From Arenibacter catalasegens (GTDB taxonomy: Bacteria; Bacteroidota; Bacteroidia; Flavobacteriales; Flavobacteriaceae), in NCBI RefSeq assembly GCF_002909235.1, contig NZ_PHQQ01000008.1:1-64000 (forward strand): a stretch of 64,000 nt of DNA, in the 5' to 3' direction. The notes beneath the pieces were generated by a model. That model was not told where the DNA came from, ran no database searches, and saw nothing but the letters and a program-made list of their open reading frames with translations. The position numbers and the translations under genes are program-made. Below are positions 1-7,601 of this stretch, piece by piece (position 1 is the first letter of the stretch; each line of letters opens with the position of its first letter).

Positions 1-102
1 GCAGAATCGTTCAATGCAAAAATAAAAGCTTTTAGGGCACAGTTCAGGGGTGTGAAAAATGTAGAATTCTTCCTTTATAGACTAACTACAATCTTTGCAT
101 AA
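1..102 (+). CDS. ISL3-type transposase, C-terminal end (cut by window edge)
   Basis: The first 33 codons read in frame to a TAA stop and begin AESFNAKIKAFRAQFRGVKN, ending with a short hydrophobic tail. This matches my memory of the extreme C-terminus of ISL3-family DDE transposases common in Bacteroidota, which end in a glutamate-containing AES-N motif followed by a basic helix. The gene starts outside the window, so whether it is intact cannot be told. It converges on the SusD gene. The family call rests on a short stretch; the fact of a transposase is fairly safe. Confidence 0.7.
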   Translation, partial: AESFNAKIKAFRAQFRGVKNVEFFLYRLTTIFA

Positions 103-123
103 ACACAACAATTGGTCTTGATC

Positions 124-156
124 CCTTGAAATGCCGATTAGTGGGCATTTTCAAGG
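124..156. terminator. Hairpin between convergent transposase and SusD genes
   Basis: CCTTGAAATGCC and GGGCATTTTCAAGG are inverted repeats separated by 7 bases, pairing with one bulged base. It lies between two convergent genes, so a shared terminator is likely. It could instead belong to the end of the insertion sequence, since no clear U-run follows on either strand. Confidence 0.4.
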
Positions 157-180
157 TAACATTTCAGCAAATTATTCCTT

Positions 181-1896
181 TCACCATCCAGGGTTTTGGG
201 TAAGGTTCGGATTTAATATCAACTCATCTTGAGGAATGGAGGACAGATAATCTTGATTCTCCCTGAACCCATAACCGTTAGGCAATTCATTTTGGAAAAA
301 ATCAATTAAACCATTACTATCTACTGGGGTATTATAATTGGGAAACTCCGATTGCAAAAAAGGATATCCCAGAGACCTTTTTCCTTTAAACAAAGCATGT
401 GCTGCCCAACGTTTATAGTCATCAATTCGTTGGCCTTCCAATGCAAGTTCCACCCGTCTTTCATTCCGAATGGCATACAAGGCATCGTCTATGGCGTAAC
501 CATAGTCTAAAAGATTTGCACCGTAATTAGCCTGTGGTGTAACAGAGAATATTGGCATGCCAACTCGCTCCCTTAATAAGTTAAGTTGAGCAGAAGCTAA
601 AGTACCATCCAATTCATACTTTGCCTCAGCATAATTCAATAAAACCTCACCATACCTAAATAATATATAGCCAGTTTCACTTCGTCCGCCAAAATCGGCA
701 CCTGCTGCCGGTGAATTAGGATTTGAAAACTTTTTCAATTGAAAGCCCGTTACCGCCGATTCCTCTACCCCACCATCTACAAATGGTTTGTTAAATAATT
801 GATTTGCGCTGGCTACCCTAAGGTCACCTGGTATCCAAATTGTAGCGCTTAATCTAGGATCCACATCATCAGCTATTGTGGTAAGGAAGTCATTACCTTT
901 CGTAGTTGCAGCCAACCCTAAATAATCATAGGCATTTCCATCCTTCCCCAAATAAGAAGATACCAACGACCATGTTAGGCTCATATCTCTTGTCCTTCTT
1001 GTTGTATAAAACTGTAGTTCGTGACCCATTTGTTCAGCGGCACTTGCAATTCTATAAAATAGGACTTCATCAATATTGGACATATTATCCATTCCAAACA
1101 AATTATAATAGTCCATATCAGGATTACCCGTATTGAAAATACCTTTTGTGTAGTTCCCATTTATCAACTCCTCTCCGGCGAATACCGCTTTTTGAAAATA
1201 GCTATTCGCATTCGCTCCAGGAGTTCCAAATACATCTCCTTCATGATACTTCTGCCAAGTACCCTCAAAAAGTGCTACGCGTAATTTAAAGGCAAGAGCC
1301 GTTTCTTTATTAAGCCTGGAATTTCCAGTACTGGATCGAAGCCCCAGGTTTTCATTGGCCTTATCCAAATCGGAGAGAATAAAGTCTACAACCTCCGTTC
1401 TAGGATTTCTTGGGTCCAACAATTTCTCATCATCAGGAAATAGTTGGGTATCGTATATGGGTAAATCCCCGTATGTTGTTAAAAGATTAAAATATAACCA
1501 TGCCCTAAAAAAATGTGCTTCCCCTAAAAATTGTTGGTAGGAACTAAACTCATCACTGACATTATCTAAATTATCAAATAGAATATTAATACTCCTAATA
1601 TCATCCCATGCATTAATCCACTGTCCGTTACTAGGTGCCCTAGTACCATTTAGTACTTGATTTGGGATACGTTGTATTAAGTTGTCAGAATTGTCCTCAG
1701 AGAGAGGTAAATTTGCACTACCATGGCTTGGGAATGAAGCATAATACTTTTTTACATAATTTTCTATGTCGTTGGAGGTCTTAAAGAACTCATTCACTGA
1801 AATTTGGTCTTCGGGTGGATTGTCAATAAAATCCTCACACGATATGTTGATGGCAATAACCAAAAGAATGCCTAATATATATATTATATTTTTCAT
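181..1896 (-). CDS. SusD/RagB-family outer-membrane nutrient-binding lipoprotein
   Basis: A 571-residue protein with a lipoprotein signal (lipobox ending at Cys20, INISC) followed by the CEDF and NPP start typical of SusD proteins. An aromatic, helix-rich TPR-like scaffold follows, and the C-terminal part carries the family pattern with NERRVELALEGQR and a D-x-KRW segment. SusD proteins sit on the cell surface as the lid of a TonB-dependent SusC transporter and bind oligosaccharides. No susC is present on either side, although susC normally lies directly upstream in the same operon. An IS3 element ends 20 bp before the start codon, so the original leader has been cut. Family assignment is firm; the substrate is unknown, though the upstream glycosidase-like gene suggests a glycan. 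Confidence 0.93.
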   Translation of the reverse strand: MKNIIYILGILLVIAINISCEDFIDNPPEDQISVNEFFKTSNDIENYVKKYYASFPSHGSANLPLSEDNSDNLIQRIPNQVLNGTRAPSNGQWINAWDDIRSINILFDNLDNVSDEFSSYQQFLGEAHFFRAWLYFNLLTTYGDLPIYDTQLFPDDEKLLDPRNPRTEVVDFILSDLDKANENLGLRSSTGNSRLNKETALAFKLRVALFEGTWQKYHEGDVFGTPGANANSYFQKAVFAGEELINGNYTKGIFNTGNPDMDYYNLFGMDNMSNIDEVLFYRIASAAEQMGHELQFYTTRRTRDMSLTWSLVSSYLGKDGNAYDYLGLAATTKGNDFLTTIADDVDPRLSATIWIPGDLRVASANQLFNKPFVDGGVEESAVTGFQLKKFSNPNSPAAGADFGGRSETGYILFRYGEVLLNYAEAKYELDGTLASAQLNLLRERVGMPIFSVTPQANYGANLLDYGYAIDDALYAIRNERRVELALEGQRIDDYKRWAAHALFKGKRSLGYPFLQSEFPNYNTPVDSNGLIDFFQNELPNGYGFRENQDYLSSIPQDELILNPNLTQNPGW

Positions 1897-1916
1897 GATT
1901 TTTTAGATTATATATT

Positions 1917-1942
1917 TGTCCCGTCCTGAAATAGTGATACAC
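1917..1942 (+). repeat. IS3 left inverted repeat
   Basis: Begins TGTCCCGTCCTGAAATAGTG. It matches the right repeat at roughly 18 of 26 positions when the right end is reverse-complemented. The first base of the element follows the ATT target copy at 1914-1916. Confidence 0.88.
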
Positions 1943-1957
1943 TAAAAACTTAGTGTA

Positions 1958-2392
1958 ATGAAAACATCAGAAAATGTGGGGTATACCAGGCGTACCCAAA
2001 AAGATTACTCCATTTCTTTTAAGCTTCAATTAGTTGAAGAAATTGAGCAAGGACTTCTTACCAAAGCTCAAGCAAAGGCCAAATATGGTATTCAAGGAGA
2101 CTCAACGGTGACCAAATGGCTGAAGAAATATGGTAACTTTGATTGGGAACATCGACCTTATTATGCTATGGCCAAAACACCTGAACAAAAAATACTTGAG
2201 TTAGAAGCAAAGGTAAGATTGCTCGAGAAACAGAAAGCTCGGGCAGAACACCTTGCCGAGCGAGCGGACAAGAAGGCTATCATCTTCGATATGCTCGTTG
2301 ATATGGCAGAAAAAGAGTATGACATCCAAATCAGAAAAAATTACACACCCGGGTTATCGACCACTACAAAGAAAAATACAAAGAAACGTTAG
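1958..2392 (+). CDS. IS3-family transposase OrfA
   Basis: A 144-residue protein. Residues about 17-57 form the helix-turn-helix of IS3 OrfA proteins (YSISFKLQLVEEIEQG, then STVTKWLKKYG), which recognises the terminal repeats. Residues about 75-105 form a leucine-zipper-like coiled coil rich in Leu, Glu and Arg, used to pair with OrfAB. The reading frame passes through an A-run at 2335-2340 and stops about 50 bases later. The orfB frame is open from that run onward, so a fusion transposase is expected from a -1 shift. The ATG at 1958 lies just inside the left repeat. Confidence 0.9.
   Translation: MKTSENVGYTRRTQKDYSISFKLQLVEEIEQGLLTKAQAKAKYGIQGDSTVTKWLKKYGNFDWEHRPYYAMAKTPEQKILELEAKVRLLEKQKARAEHLAERADKKAIIFDMLVDMAEKEYDIQIRKNYTPGLSTTTKKNTKKR
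2335..2341 (+). other. Probable -1 programmed frameshift site of the IS3 element
   Basis: Six A residues followed by T are read as A AAA AAT in the orfA frame. The orfB frame, one base back, is open from here through to the orfB stop at 3258. IS3 elements make the active OrfAB transposase by a -1 slip on such A-rich heptamers. That slipping happens here is inferred, not shown. Confidence 0.6.
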
Positions 2393-3258
2393 TTTCTACC
2401 TGTGATTTACTCGGGGCGAACAGACAGGTTTACTACAGATCGATCAAATCAAGGGCCCACAAGCAATCTATTGCCCAAAAGGTTATAGTACTGGTGCGTA
2501 ATATACGCGGGCTCATGCCTAAATTAGGTACAAGAAAGTTATACTACCTACTCAAGGAGGAACTCTCGATTCTAAATATAGGCAGGGATAAACTCTTTAG
2601 GATATTACGGGCCAACCATATGTTGATAAAACCAAAGCGGAGCTATCACATTACAACAGACTCCCATCACCGTTTTAGAAAACACAAGAACCTTGTCACA
2701 AATGTTGAAATAGAAAGGCCGGAAGCCATCTGGGTCAGTGATATAACTTATATAGGAAATAGAACCAACCCATCCTACCTGGCCTTGATCACAGATGCGT
2801 ATTCAAAGAAAATAGTGGGCTATAACGTATCTAGCTCCTTAGGTCTAGAAGGTTCGCTGAAAGCCTTGGAAATGGCATTTACAAACAGGGTTCATAAAAA
2901 CCGACTATTGATACACCATTCCGACAGGGGATTGCAATATTGCAGCAATGAATATCAACAACTCTTGAAAAACAACAATATAAGGTCAAGTATGACTGAA
3001 AAATACGACCCATACGAAAATGCCATCGCCGAAAGGGTCAACGGAATATTGAAACAAGAATTTGGAGTGGCAAAAAATATAAAGAACATAAAATTGAAAA
3101 AAGCACTGATTAAGAATGCCATAGAAATCTATAATGATCAAAGACCGCATTTATCCAACCATATGCTCACGCCAATACAAATGCACGCACAAAACAAATT
3201 GAAAAGAAAACAGTACAAATCAAAAAAGCTGAACAATGTTATCATTGTTCAGCCTTAA
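2341..3258 (+). CDS. IS3-family transposase OrfB (catalytic part)
   Basis: The frame is open from the A-run at 2335; the coordinates give the part after the presumed shift, 305 residues. An independent GTG start at 2494 is possible but would drop the first helical segment (HTRVIDHYKEKYKE), which belongs to the family. The DDE triad of the rve integrase core is visible: Asp in WVSDITYIG, Asp in HHSDRGLQY and Glu in PYENAIAERVNGILK. An HTH_21-like segment precedes the core. No internal stop is seen, so the transposase appears functional. Confidence 0.88.
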   Translation, partial: LHTRVIDHYKEKYKETLVSTCDLLGANRQVYYRSIKSRAHKQSIAQKVIVLVRNIRGLMPKLGTRKLYYLLKEELSILNIGRDKLFRILRANHMLIKPKRSYHITTDSHHRFRKHKNLVTNVEIERPEAIWVSDITYIGNRTNPSYLALITDAYSKKIVGYNVSSSLGLEGSLKALEMAFTNRVHKNRLLIHHSDRGLQYCSNEYQQLLKNNNIRSSMTEKYDPYENAIAERVNGILKQEFGVAKNIKNIKLKKALIKNAIEIYNDQRPHLSNHMLTPIQMHAQNKLKRKQYKSKKLNNVIIVQP

Positions 3259-3283
3259 TATTTAAATTTAATCCTTCAATAAT

Positions 3284-3309
3284 CTGTATCGATTATTTAG
3301 GATGAGACA
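3284..3309 (-). repeat. IS3 right inverted repeat
   Basis: Read on the minus strand it begins TGTCTCATCCTAAATAATCG and pairs with the left repeat. The orfB stop is 25 bases before it, and the ATT target copy at 3310-3312 follows directly. Confidence 0.88.
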
Positions 3310-3350
3310 ATTTGTTGTAAGAAATCAATTCCTATTTCCTAATAACGCTA

Positions 3351-5789
3351 TTATTTCAACGCTACCTTCTCTGGATTTCCAGCAGTTTTTATCTCCAATT
3401 TCAGGCTTGCTTCCTCTTTGGTAGAAAAAGTACAGTTGACCTTTATTTTATGATCTCCACTACCAATAGCCAATATCTCTGAATCCACCTGGATGCCCTT
3501 TATTCTGTTCCAGGATTTGTCATATAGCACCGCCTCATTGCCGCCATCGTATTTAAGATTCTCGCCCTTATCAATGGATATGTCCAAGTCGATTTTTTTG
3601 AAATCATCAATCTCAATGGTTATTCCTGAAACCTTGGTGTTCTTGGTGGTTAAAATGAATTGCATCGGTTGTGTGGAAAAATTGTTTTTATACTGGAATA
3701 AGGACCAAACCGGTTCTCCAGGCTGCCTAATTTTCAACTCGTGCTCAAAACGTTGTACTGCATATGGGATTAAATTCCAACTATTCTCAGACACTTTTTC
3801 CAAGGAAAATTCATCCTTAATATTTTCCATCCTTTTCTTTTGTTCTACAGAAAAGGCTCCCCCTAATCTTGCTTTTTCCCATTCTTTTATTTTCTCCAAA
3901 ATTTCATCTCCAAAGCCATTTTTATTCACTAAATCCACAGAGGTGACCAAGGCATAACCAGCATCAAATGCGGCACTTCTGGCCAACATCCATTCTATAT
4001 CCTCCAAACTGGTATTGTCGCGCATACTGAACCATCCCAGCATGCAAGGAATGAAATTTCTTCGAAAATAATCCTGATTCAATAATCTATAGGAGGTCTG
4101 GCTCTCCCTGAATCCGGCATACCAAGGTTCACCCCAATTCATACGGGTAAACATATGCCAAAAATAATGGCCTGGCTTACTGGCATCCATAATATAATCG
4201 TTCTTTACTTCTGGTAATAAATTATTATACCAGGCATCTACAAATAATAATTCTCCATAACTACCCATTCCCGCTGAAGCATTTCCTTCCAGACCATCAA
4301 AGGATATTTGTCTTAAACCCGTCTTGTTATATAGATCCGCTATTAGTGTAGACATTTCCACACTCAGTTCCGTATTGGTTAAAAAGGTTTTGTAGGCATG
4401 GTCTGCCAATTTAGATATTTTATCTTCCTTTTTATGACTACTAGCTTGTGTCCCGAAGGCACCGCGTTGCGAATTAATCAAAATCCATGGGGCAGTTTCG
4501 GTAACACTTTCATACCTAATTATTTCATTACCGATTACAACCGCATGCAGACTATTGTTTCCCATTTGGTTAAAATAGGTCGGGTCTTTTATTTCAATAT
4601 TTTTTTCTTGATCATTAATATCATTTACCAGTACGCTGGACCCTACCTTAGCCAGTCTTTCATCTGGAACAGGTGATACATATGGATCATTTGTAGTTAT
4701 AAAGTTAGATAAGGTATGAGCTCCTAATTTAATCCCTTCCTGTTCGGCCTTGTCCACACATTCTTTCATGCTATCCCAATTCTCAGGAAACGCATCCTTA
4801 TGCAAATCGAAATGGCCCCAATTTACAAAAGGCCCGGAATGATACAGGTATTGCAATCCTGCTTTTTTGGTCAACGCTATGGCATCATCTATGGTAGACG
4901 TTCCAAAATCCTGAATTAAGTATGCCGCGGTTGCGGTTGTGGCCCGTTTGCTCCATACCCCATCTATGGTAGGATGTGGGAGACCCTCTGAAAGTTCTAA
5001 TTCTTCAAGCGTATTCAAAACTTCTTCCGGAGCGCAACCAAATAAGGCTATTTTAGAGCCTACTATTCCCTCGTCCTTAAATGCTGGGGCCACATAATGT
5101 TCATGGCCCATGGTCGCAATGACCCTTTCTTTATTCCTATTCCTTGTGTATGCCTGCAATGAACTCCCATAATCCTTGGGCAATGCGGTATGACCTCTAT
5201 AAAGAATATTCAAAGAATCTGAAATATCTACCAAACTGGTAGTTCCAAATATATCGTACGAGGGTGTAGAATCATCTTCGTTGGTAGGATATCCCCCCAA
5301 CGTTCTTTTGTTCAATGCCTGAATGCCTATAGAAAAATCCTTGTTGCGAACCACCCCTACAGTTTCTCCAATGGTTTCCTTAATATTGGTCTCGAATGGT
5401 CCCCACAACACCAATTCAATATCATTTTCTTTAGTAATCGAAGTTAGCTCAAAAGTAAGATATCGTTCCTTTTTATTGACTTTAACCTCGGCCTGGACCT
5501 CATTTTTTGGATAGCTTAACAAAATAACTTCCTTCCCTTCCTTAATTTCAAAAGCTGAAGGATATTCAATTTCCCCTTTAACCTTGATGGCCATAATGGA
5601 TTTGGAATCTTTGTTCCCGTACAAATATTCTATATTATTCTTGCTGTCGGTCAAGGTTGTAAGTTGCCCTTGCTGGTCAAATCCAATATTTAGGTTTCCG
5701 GCAGAATAGATATTCTCATTACTATTTGTACATGACGAGAATACCACTAGTACATTTATTAATACAATTTTAAGATTTCTAACGATCAT
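3351..5789 (-). CDS. Secreted lipoprotein, putative glycoside hydrolase of unassigned family
   Basis: An 812-residue protein with a lipoprotein signal (lipobox VFSSC, Cys20). An all-beta N-terminal region of about 250 residues is followed by a stretch that looks like a TIM barrel (GLQYLYHSGPFVNWGHFDLH, then GIKLGAHTLSN, then LRQISFDGLEGNASAGMGSYG) and a C-terminal beta-sandwich after about residue 690. This layout and the acidic, aromatic putative active-site segments are those of glycoside hydrolases, but I do not recognise the family and can name no catalytic residues. It lies upstream of the SusD gene in the same direction, interrupted by the IS3 element, so the two probably formed an operon. 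The function is inferred from layout and context. Confidence 0.6.
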   Translation of the reverse strand: MIVRNLKIVLINVLVVFSSCTNSNENIYSAGNLNIGFDQQGQLTTLTDSKNNIEYLYGNKDSKSIMAIKVKGEIEYPSAFEIKEGKEVILLSYPKNEVQAEVKVNKKERYLTFELTSITKENDIELVLWGPFETNIKETIGETVGVVRNKDFSIGIQALNKRTLGGYPTNEDDSTPSYDIFGTTSLVDISDSLNILYRGHTALPKDYGSSLQAYTRNRNKERVIATMGHEHYVAPAFKDEGIVGSKIALFGCAPEEVLNTLEELELSEGLPHPTIDGVWSKRATTATAAYLIQDFGTSTIDDAIALTKKAGLQYLYHSGPFVNWGHFDLHKDAFPENWDSMKECVDKAEQEGIKLGAHTLSNFITTNDPYVSPVPDERLAKVGSSVLVNDINDQEKNIEIKDPTYFNQMGNNSLHAVVIGNEIIRYESVTETAPWILINSQRGAFGTQASSHKKEDKISKLADHAYKTFLTNTELSVEMSTLIADLYNKTGLRQISFDGLEGNASAGMGSYGELLFVDAWYNNLLPEVKNDYIMDASKPGHYFWHMFTRMNWGEPWYAGFRESQTSYRLLNQDYFRRNFIPCMLGWFSMRDNTSLEDIEWMLARSAAFDAGYALVTSVDLVNKNGFGDEILEKIKEWEKARLGGAFSVEQKKRMENIKDEFSLEKVSENSWNLIPYAVQRFEHELKIRQPGEPVWSLFQYKNNFSTQPMQFILTTKNTKVSGITIEIDDFKKIDLDISIDKGENLKYDGGNEAVLYDKSWNRIKGIQVDSEILAIGSGDHKIKVNCTFSTKEEASLKLEIKTAGNPEKVALK

Positions 5790-6096
5790 AGATGTTTTAA
5801 GAGGTTAAATAGGTTTGTCCTGTTTTATTTTTAATGTGCTTACGTACAAACATGCGAAATTTTCAAGTTAACCGACTTTAACATCTCCAACTCAAATACC
5901 GCATTATTTAAACTTAGGCGGTAACTGGTTCAATACCCTATTGTTCACATTTAAGTAATATTAAGCATTTCCAGCCTAAATTAACAAATAGTCAATAAAT
6001 TTTACCACAAAAAATATAGACTCTTATACTATATTGGCAAAATTCAATACCTATTCCCCACCATTTTTTATACCGGAGCAAATGGCATTACATTAA

Positions 6097-6140
6097 ATGA
6101 CAAATATCATATTCTCCTAAAAATAACAGCGTGACTTTTG
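6097..6140 (+). promoter_or_regulatory. Promoter of the porin gene with CRP/FNR-type palindrome
   Basis: ATGACAAATATCAT (6097-6110) is an inverted repeat of the TGA-N6-TCA type bound by CRP/FNR-family regulators. A -7-like element GACTTTTG (6133-6140, one mismatch to TAnnTTTG) lies 36.5 bp from its centre, which would put the site near -42 of the start point. The same arrangement with the same spacing is found before nirK. The rest of the 375-bp divergent region 5790-6164 is AT-rich and holds no gene that I can see. Confidence 0.5.
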
Positions 6141-6164
6141 CTCCAATAATCAATCCAAGCTATT

Positions 6165-7427
6165 ATGAAACTTAAGAACCACATAGGACTACTTTTTTTT
6201 ACCCTCCTTATAATGCAAGTACAGGCACAGTTTACACTAGATGCCGAATTGCGCCCAAGGTTTGAATATAGACATGGTTATAAGACACTGTTCCCTGATA
6301 ATGTAGACCCTGCTGCCTTTGTTTCACAACGGACCAGACTGAATACCGCTTATGAAATTGAAAAACTGTCTTTTTACCTAAGCTTACAGGATGTCCGGAC
6401 TTGGGGCGATGTACCACAACTCAACACTGCCGATAAAAATGGATTTGGAATACATCAGGCCTGGGGGGAAATTCAGCTAGATCCACATTTCTTCCTGAAG
6501 GTAGGGCGACAGGAAATTATTTATGACGACCATCGAATTTTCGGAAATGTAGGTTGGGCCCAGCAAGCGAGAAGTCATGATGCGCTCTTAATAAATTACC
6601 AGGATTCGGAATACGCCATAAACCTTGGATTCGCCTTTAACCAAAATGAGGAAAATTTAACTGGCACTACCTTAACCACGCCTGGAACTTATAAGAGTAT
6701 TCAATATTTGTGGACCCATAAGGAATGGAACAAATTATCGGCAAGTCTTCTTTTCTTAAACAATGGTCTGCAGTTTATTAATAATATCAATTCCAATAAC
6801 AACGAAACCAGATATAGCCAAACCCTTGGAACCCATTTAAATTATAAGGCTAATAATCTGAAGTTGACCTCAAATCTTTATTACCAATTTGGAAAGGATA
6901 TTGCCAACAATGATTTAAGTGCATATCTCCTATCCCTAGAGGGAAACTATACGGTTACAACCAAATCCACATTGGGACTTGGGGTAGAACTACTTAGCGG
7001 TAATGACAACGGATTAACTTCCAACCAAAAAAACAAGGCTTTTACCCCACTTTATGGCACTAATCATAAGTTTAACGGACTCATGGATTATTTCTATGTT
7101 GGCAACCATGCAAACAACGTAGGCCTATTAGATATATTTGCCAATGCCAAGGTAGGTTTAAATGAGAAATCTAATCTAAATTTTGCTATCCACAACTTCT
7201 CGGCGGCAGCAGAAATAGGCCCAGACAGCGAAAAGCAATTAGGGACAGAGCTTGATATCGTATATGGTTATAAGCTTCAAAAAGAAATTGGCATCAGTGC
7301 CGGATATTCGCATCTTTTTGCCTCCCAAGGCATGGAAACTATAAAAGGAAACTCCGACGGCAACACCAATAACTGGGGATGGATAATGATCACTATAAAC
7401 CCAGTATTGTTTACATCCAGTAATTAA
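6165..7427 (+). CDS. Alginate-export-family outer-membrane porin
   Basis: A 420-residue protein with a signal peptide ending near QVQAQ (residue 21-22), then alternating hydrophobic and polar beta-strands with aromatic girdles across the full length, as in a monomeric barrel. The stretch QRTRLNTAYEIEKLSFYLSLQDVRTWGD and the following KVGRQEIIYDDHRIFG are characteristic of the alginate_exp family. In Bacteroidota these porins often lie near anaerobic respiration genes and are thought to pass small anions. Here the gene is followed, after its own promoter region, by nirK, and both genes share a palindromic operator. Passage of nitrite or nitrate is a reasonable inference but unproven. Confidence 0.82.
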   Translation: MKLKNHIGLLFFTLLIMQVQAQFTLDAELRPRFEYRHGYKTLFPDNVDPAAFVSQRTRLNTAYEIEKLSFYLSLQDVRTWGDVPQLNTADKNGFGIHQAWGEIQLDPHFFLKVGRQEIIYDDHRIFGNVGWAQQARSHDALLINYQDSEYAINLGFAFNQNEENLTGTTLTTPGTYKSIQYLWTHKEWNKLSASLLFLNNGLQFINNINSNNNETRYSQTLGTHLNYKANNLKLTSNLYYQFGKDIANNDLSAYLLSLEGNYTVTTKSTLGLGVELLSGNDNGLTSNQKNKAFTPLYGTNHKFNGLMDYFYVGNHANNVGLLDIFANAKVGLNEKSNLNFAIHNFSAAAEIGPDSEKQLGTELDIVYGYKLQKEIGISAGYSHLFASQGMETIKGNSDGNTNNWGWIMITINPVLFTSSN

Positions 7428-7499
7428 TCATTAGGAGACCTTAACCCAAGTTCTAGGTTTCCTTGCAAAAATGGCCCAATTTCTACCAAGTTCAGCAAT

Positions 7500-7543
7500 A
7501 TGACAGTTGTCATGTTTTTATAGGATTTTCAAGACTATTTTTG
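7500..7543 (+). promoter_or_regulatory. nirK promoter with CRP/FNR-type palindrome
   Basis: ATGACAGTTGTCAT (7500-7513) is a perfect inverted repeat apart from its two central bases (half-site ATGACA). A perfect Bacteroidota -7 element, TATTTTTG, follows at 7536-7543. The centre-to-TTTG distance is 36.5 bp, identical to that before the upstream porin gene. The start point should lie near 7550, giving a leader of about 50 bases. Activation by an FNR/NnrR-like protein under low oxygen or nitrogen oxides is inferred. Confidence 0.6.
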
Positions 7544-7601
7544 CCCAATAAAGGACCAAAACATCCTTTATTTTTTCATTATGCAACCAAAACAAATCAT
7601 T

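Larger units (their letters stand above)
1917..3309 (+). mobile_element. Complete IS3-family insertion sequence
   Basis: The 1393-bp element is bounded by imperfect 26-bp inverted repeats starting TGTCCCGTCCTG on the left and, read inward from the right end, TGTCTCATCCTA. The trinucleotide ATT is present immediately outside both ends (1914-1916 and 3310-3312), consistent with a 3-bp target duplication. It encodes orfA and orfB in the -1 relationship expected of the family. Intact genes and ends suggest recent insertion and possible activity. It separates the SusD gene from the 812-residue glycosidase-like gene on the minus strand; without it these would be about 60 bp apart. Confidence 0.92.

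Noticed and set aside
3493-3957. 154-codon plus-strand frame
   Set aside because: Antisense to the 812-residue lipoprotein gene; low-complexity product rich in Ser and Phe, no start signal.
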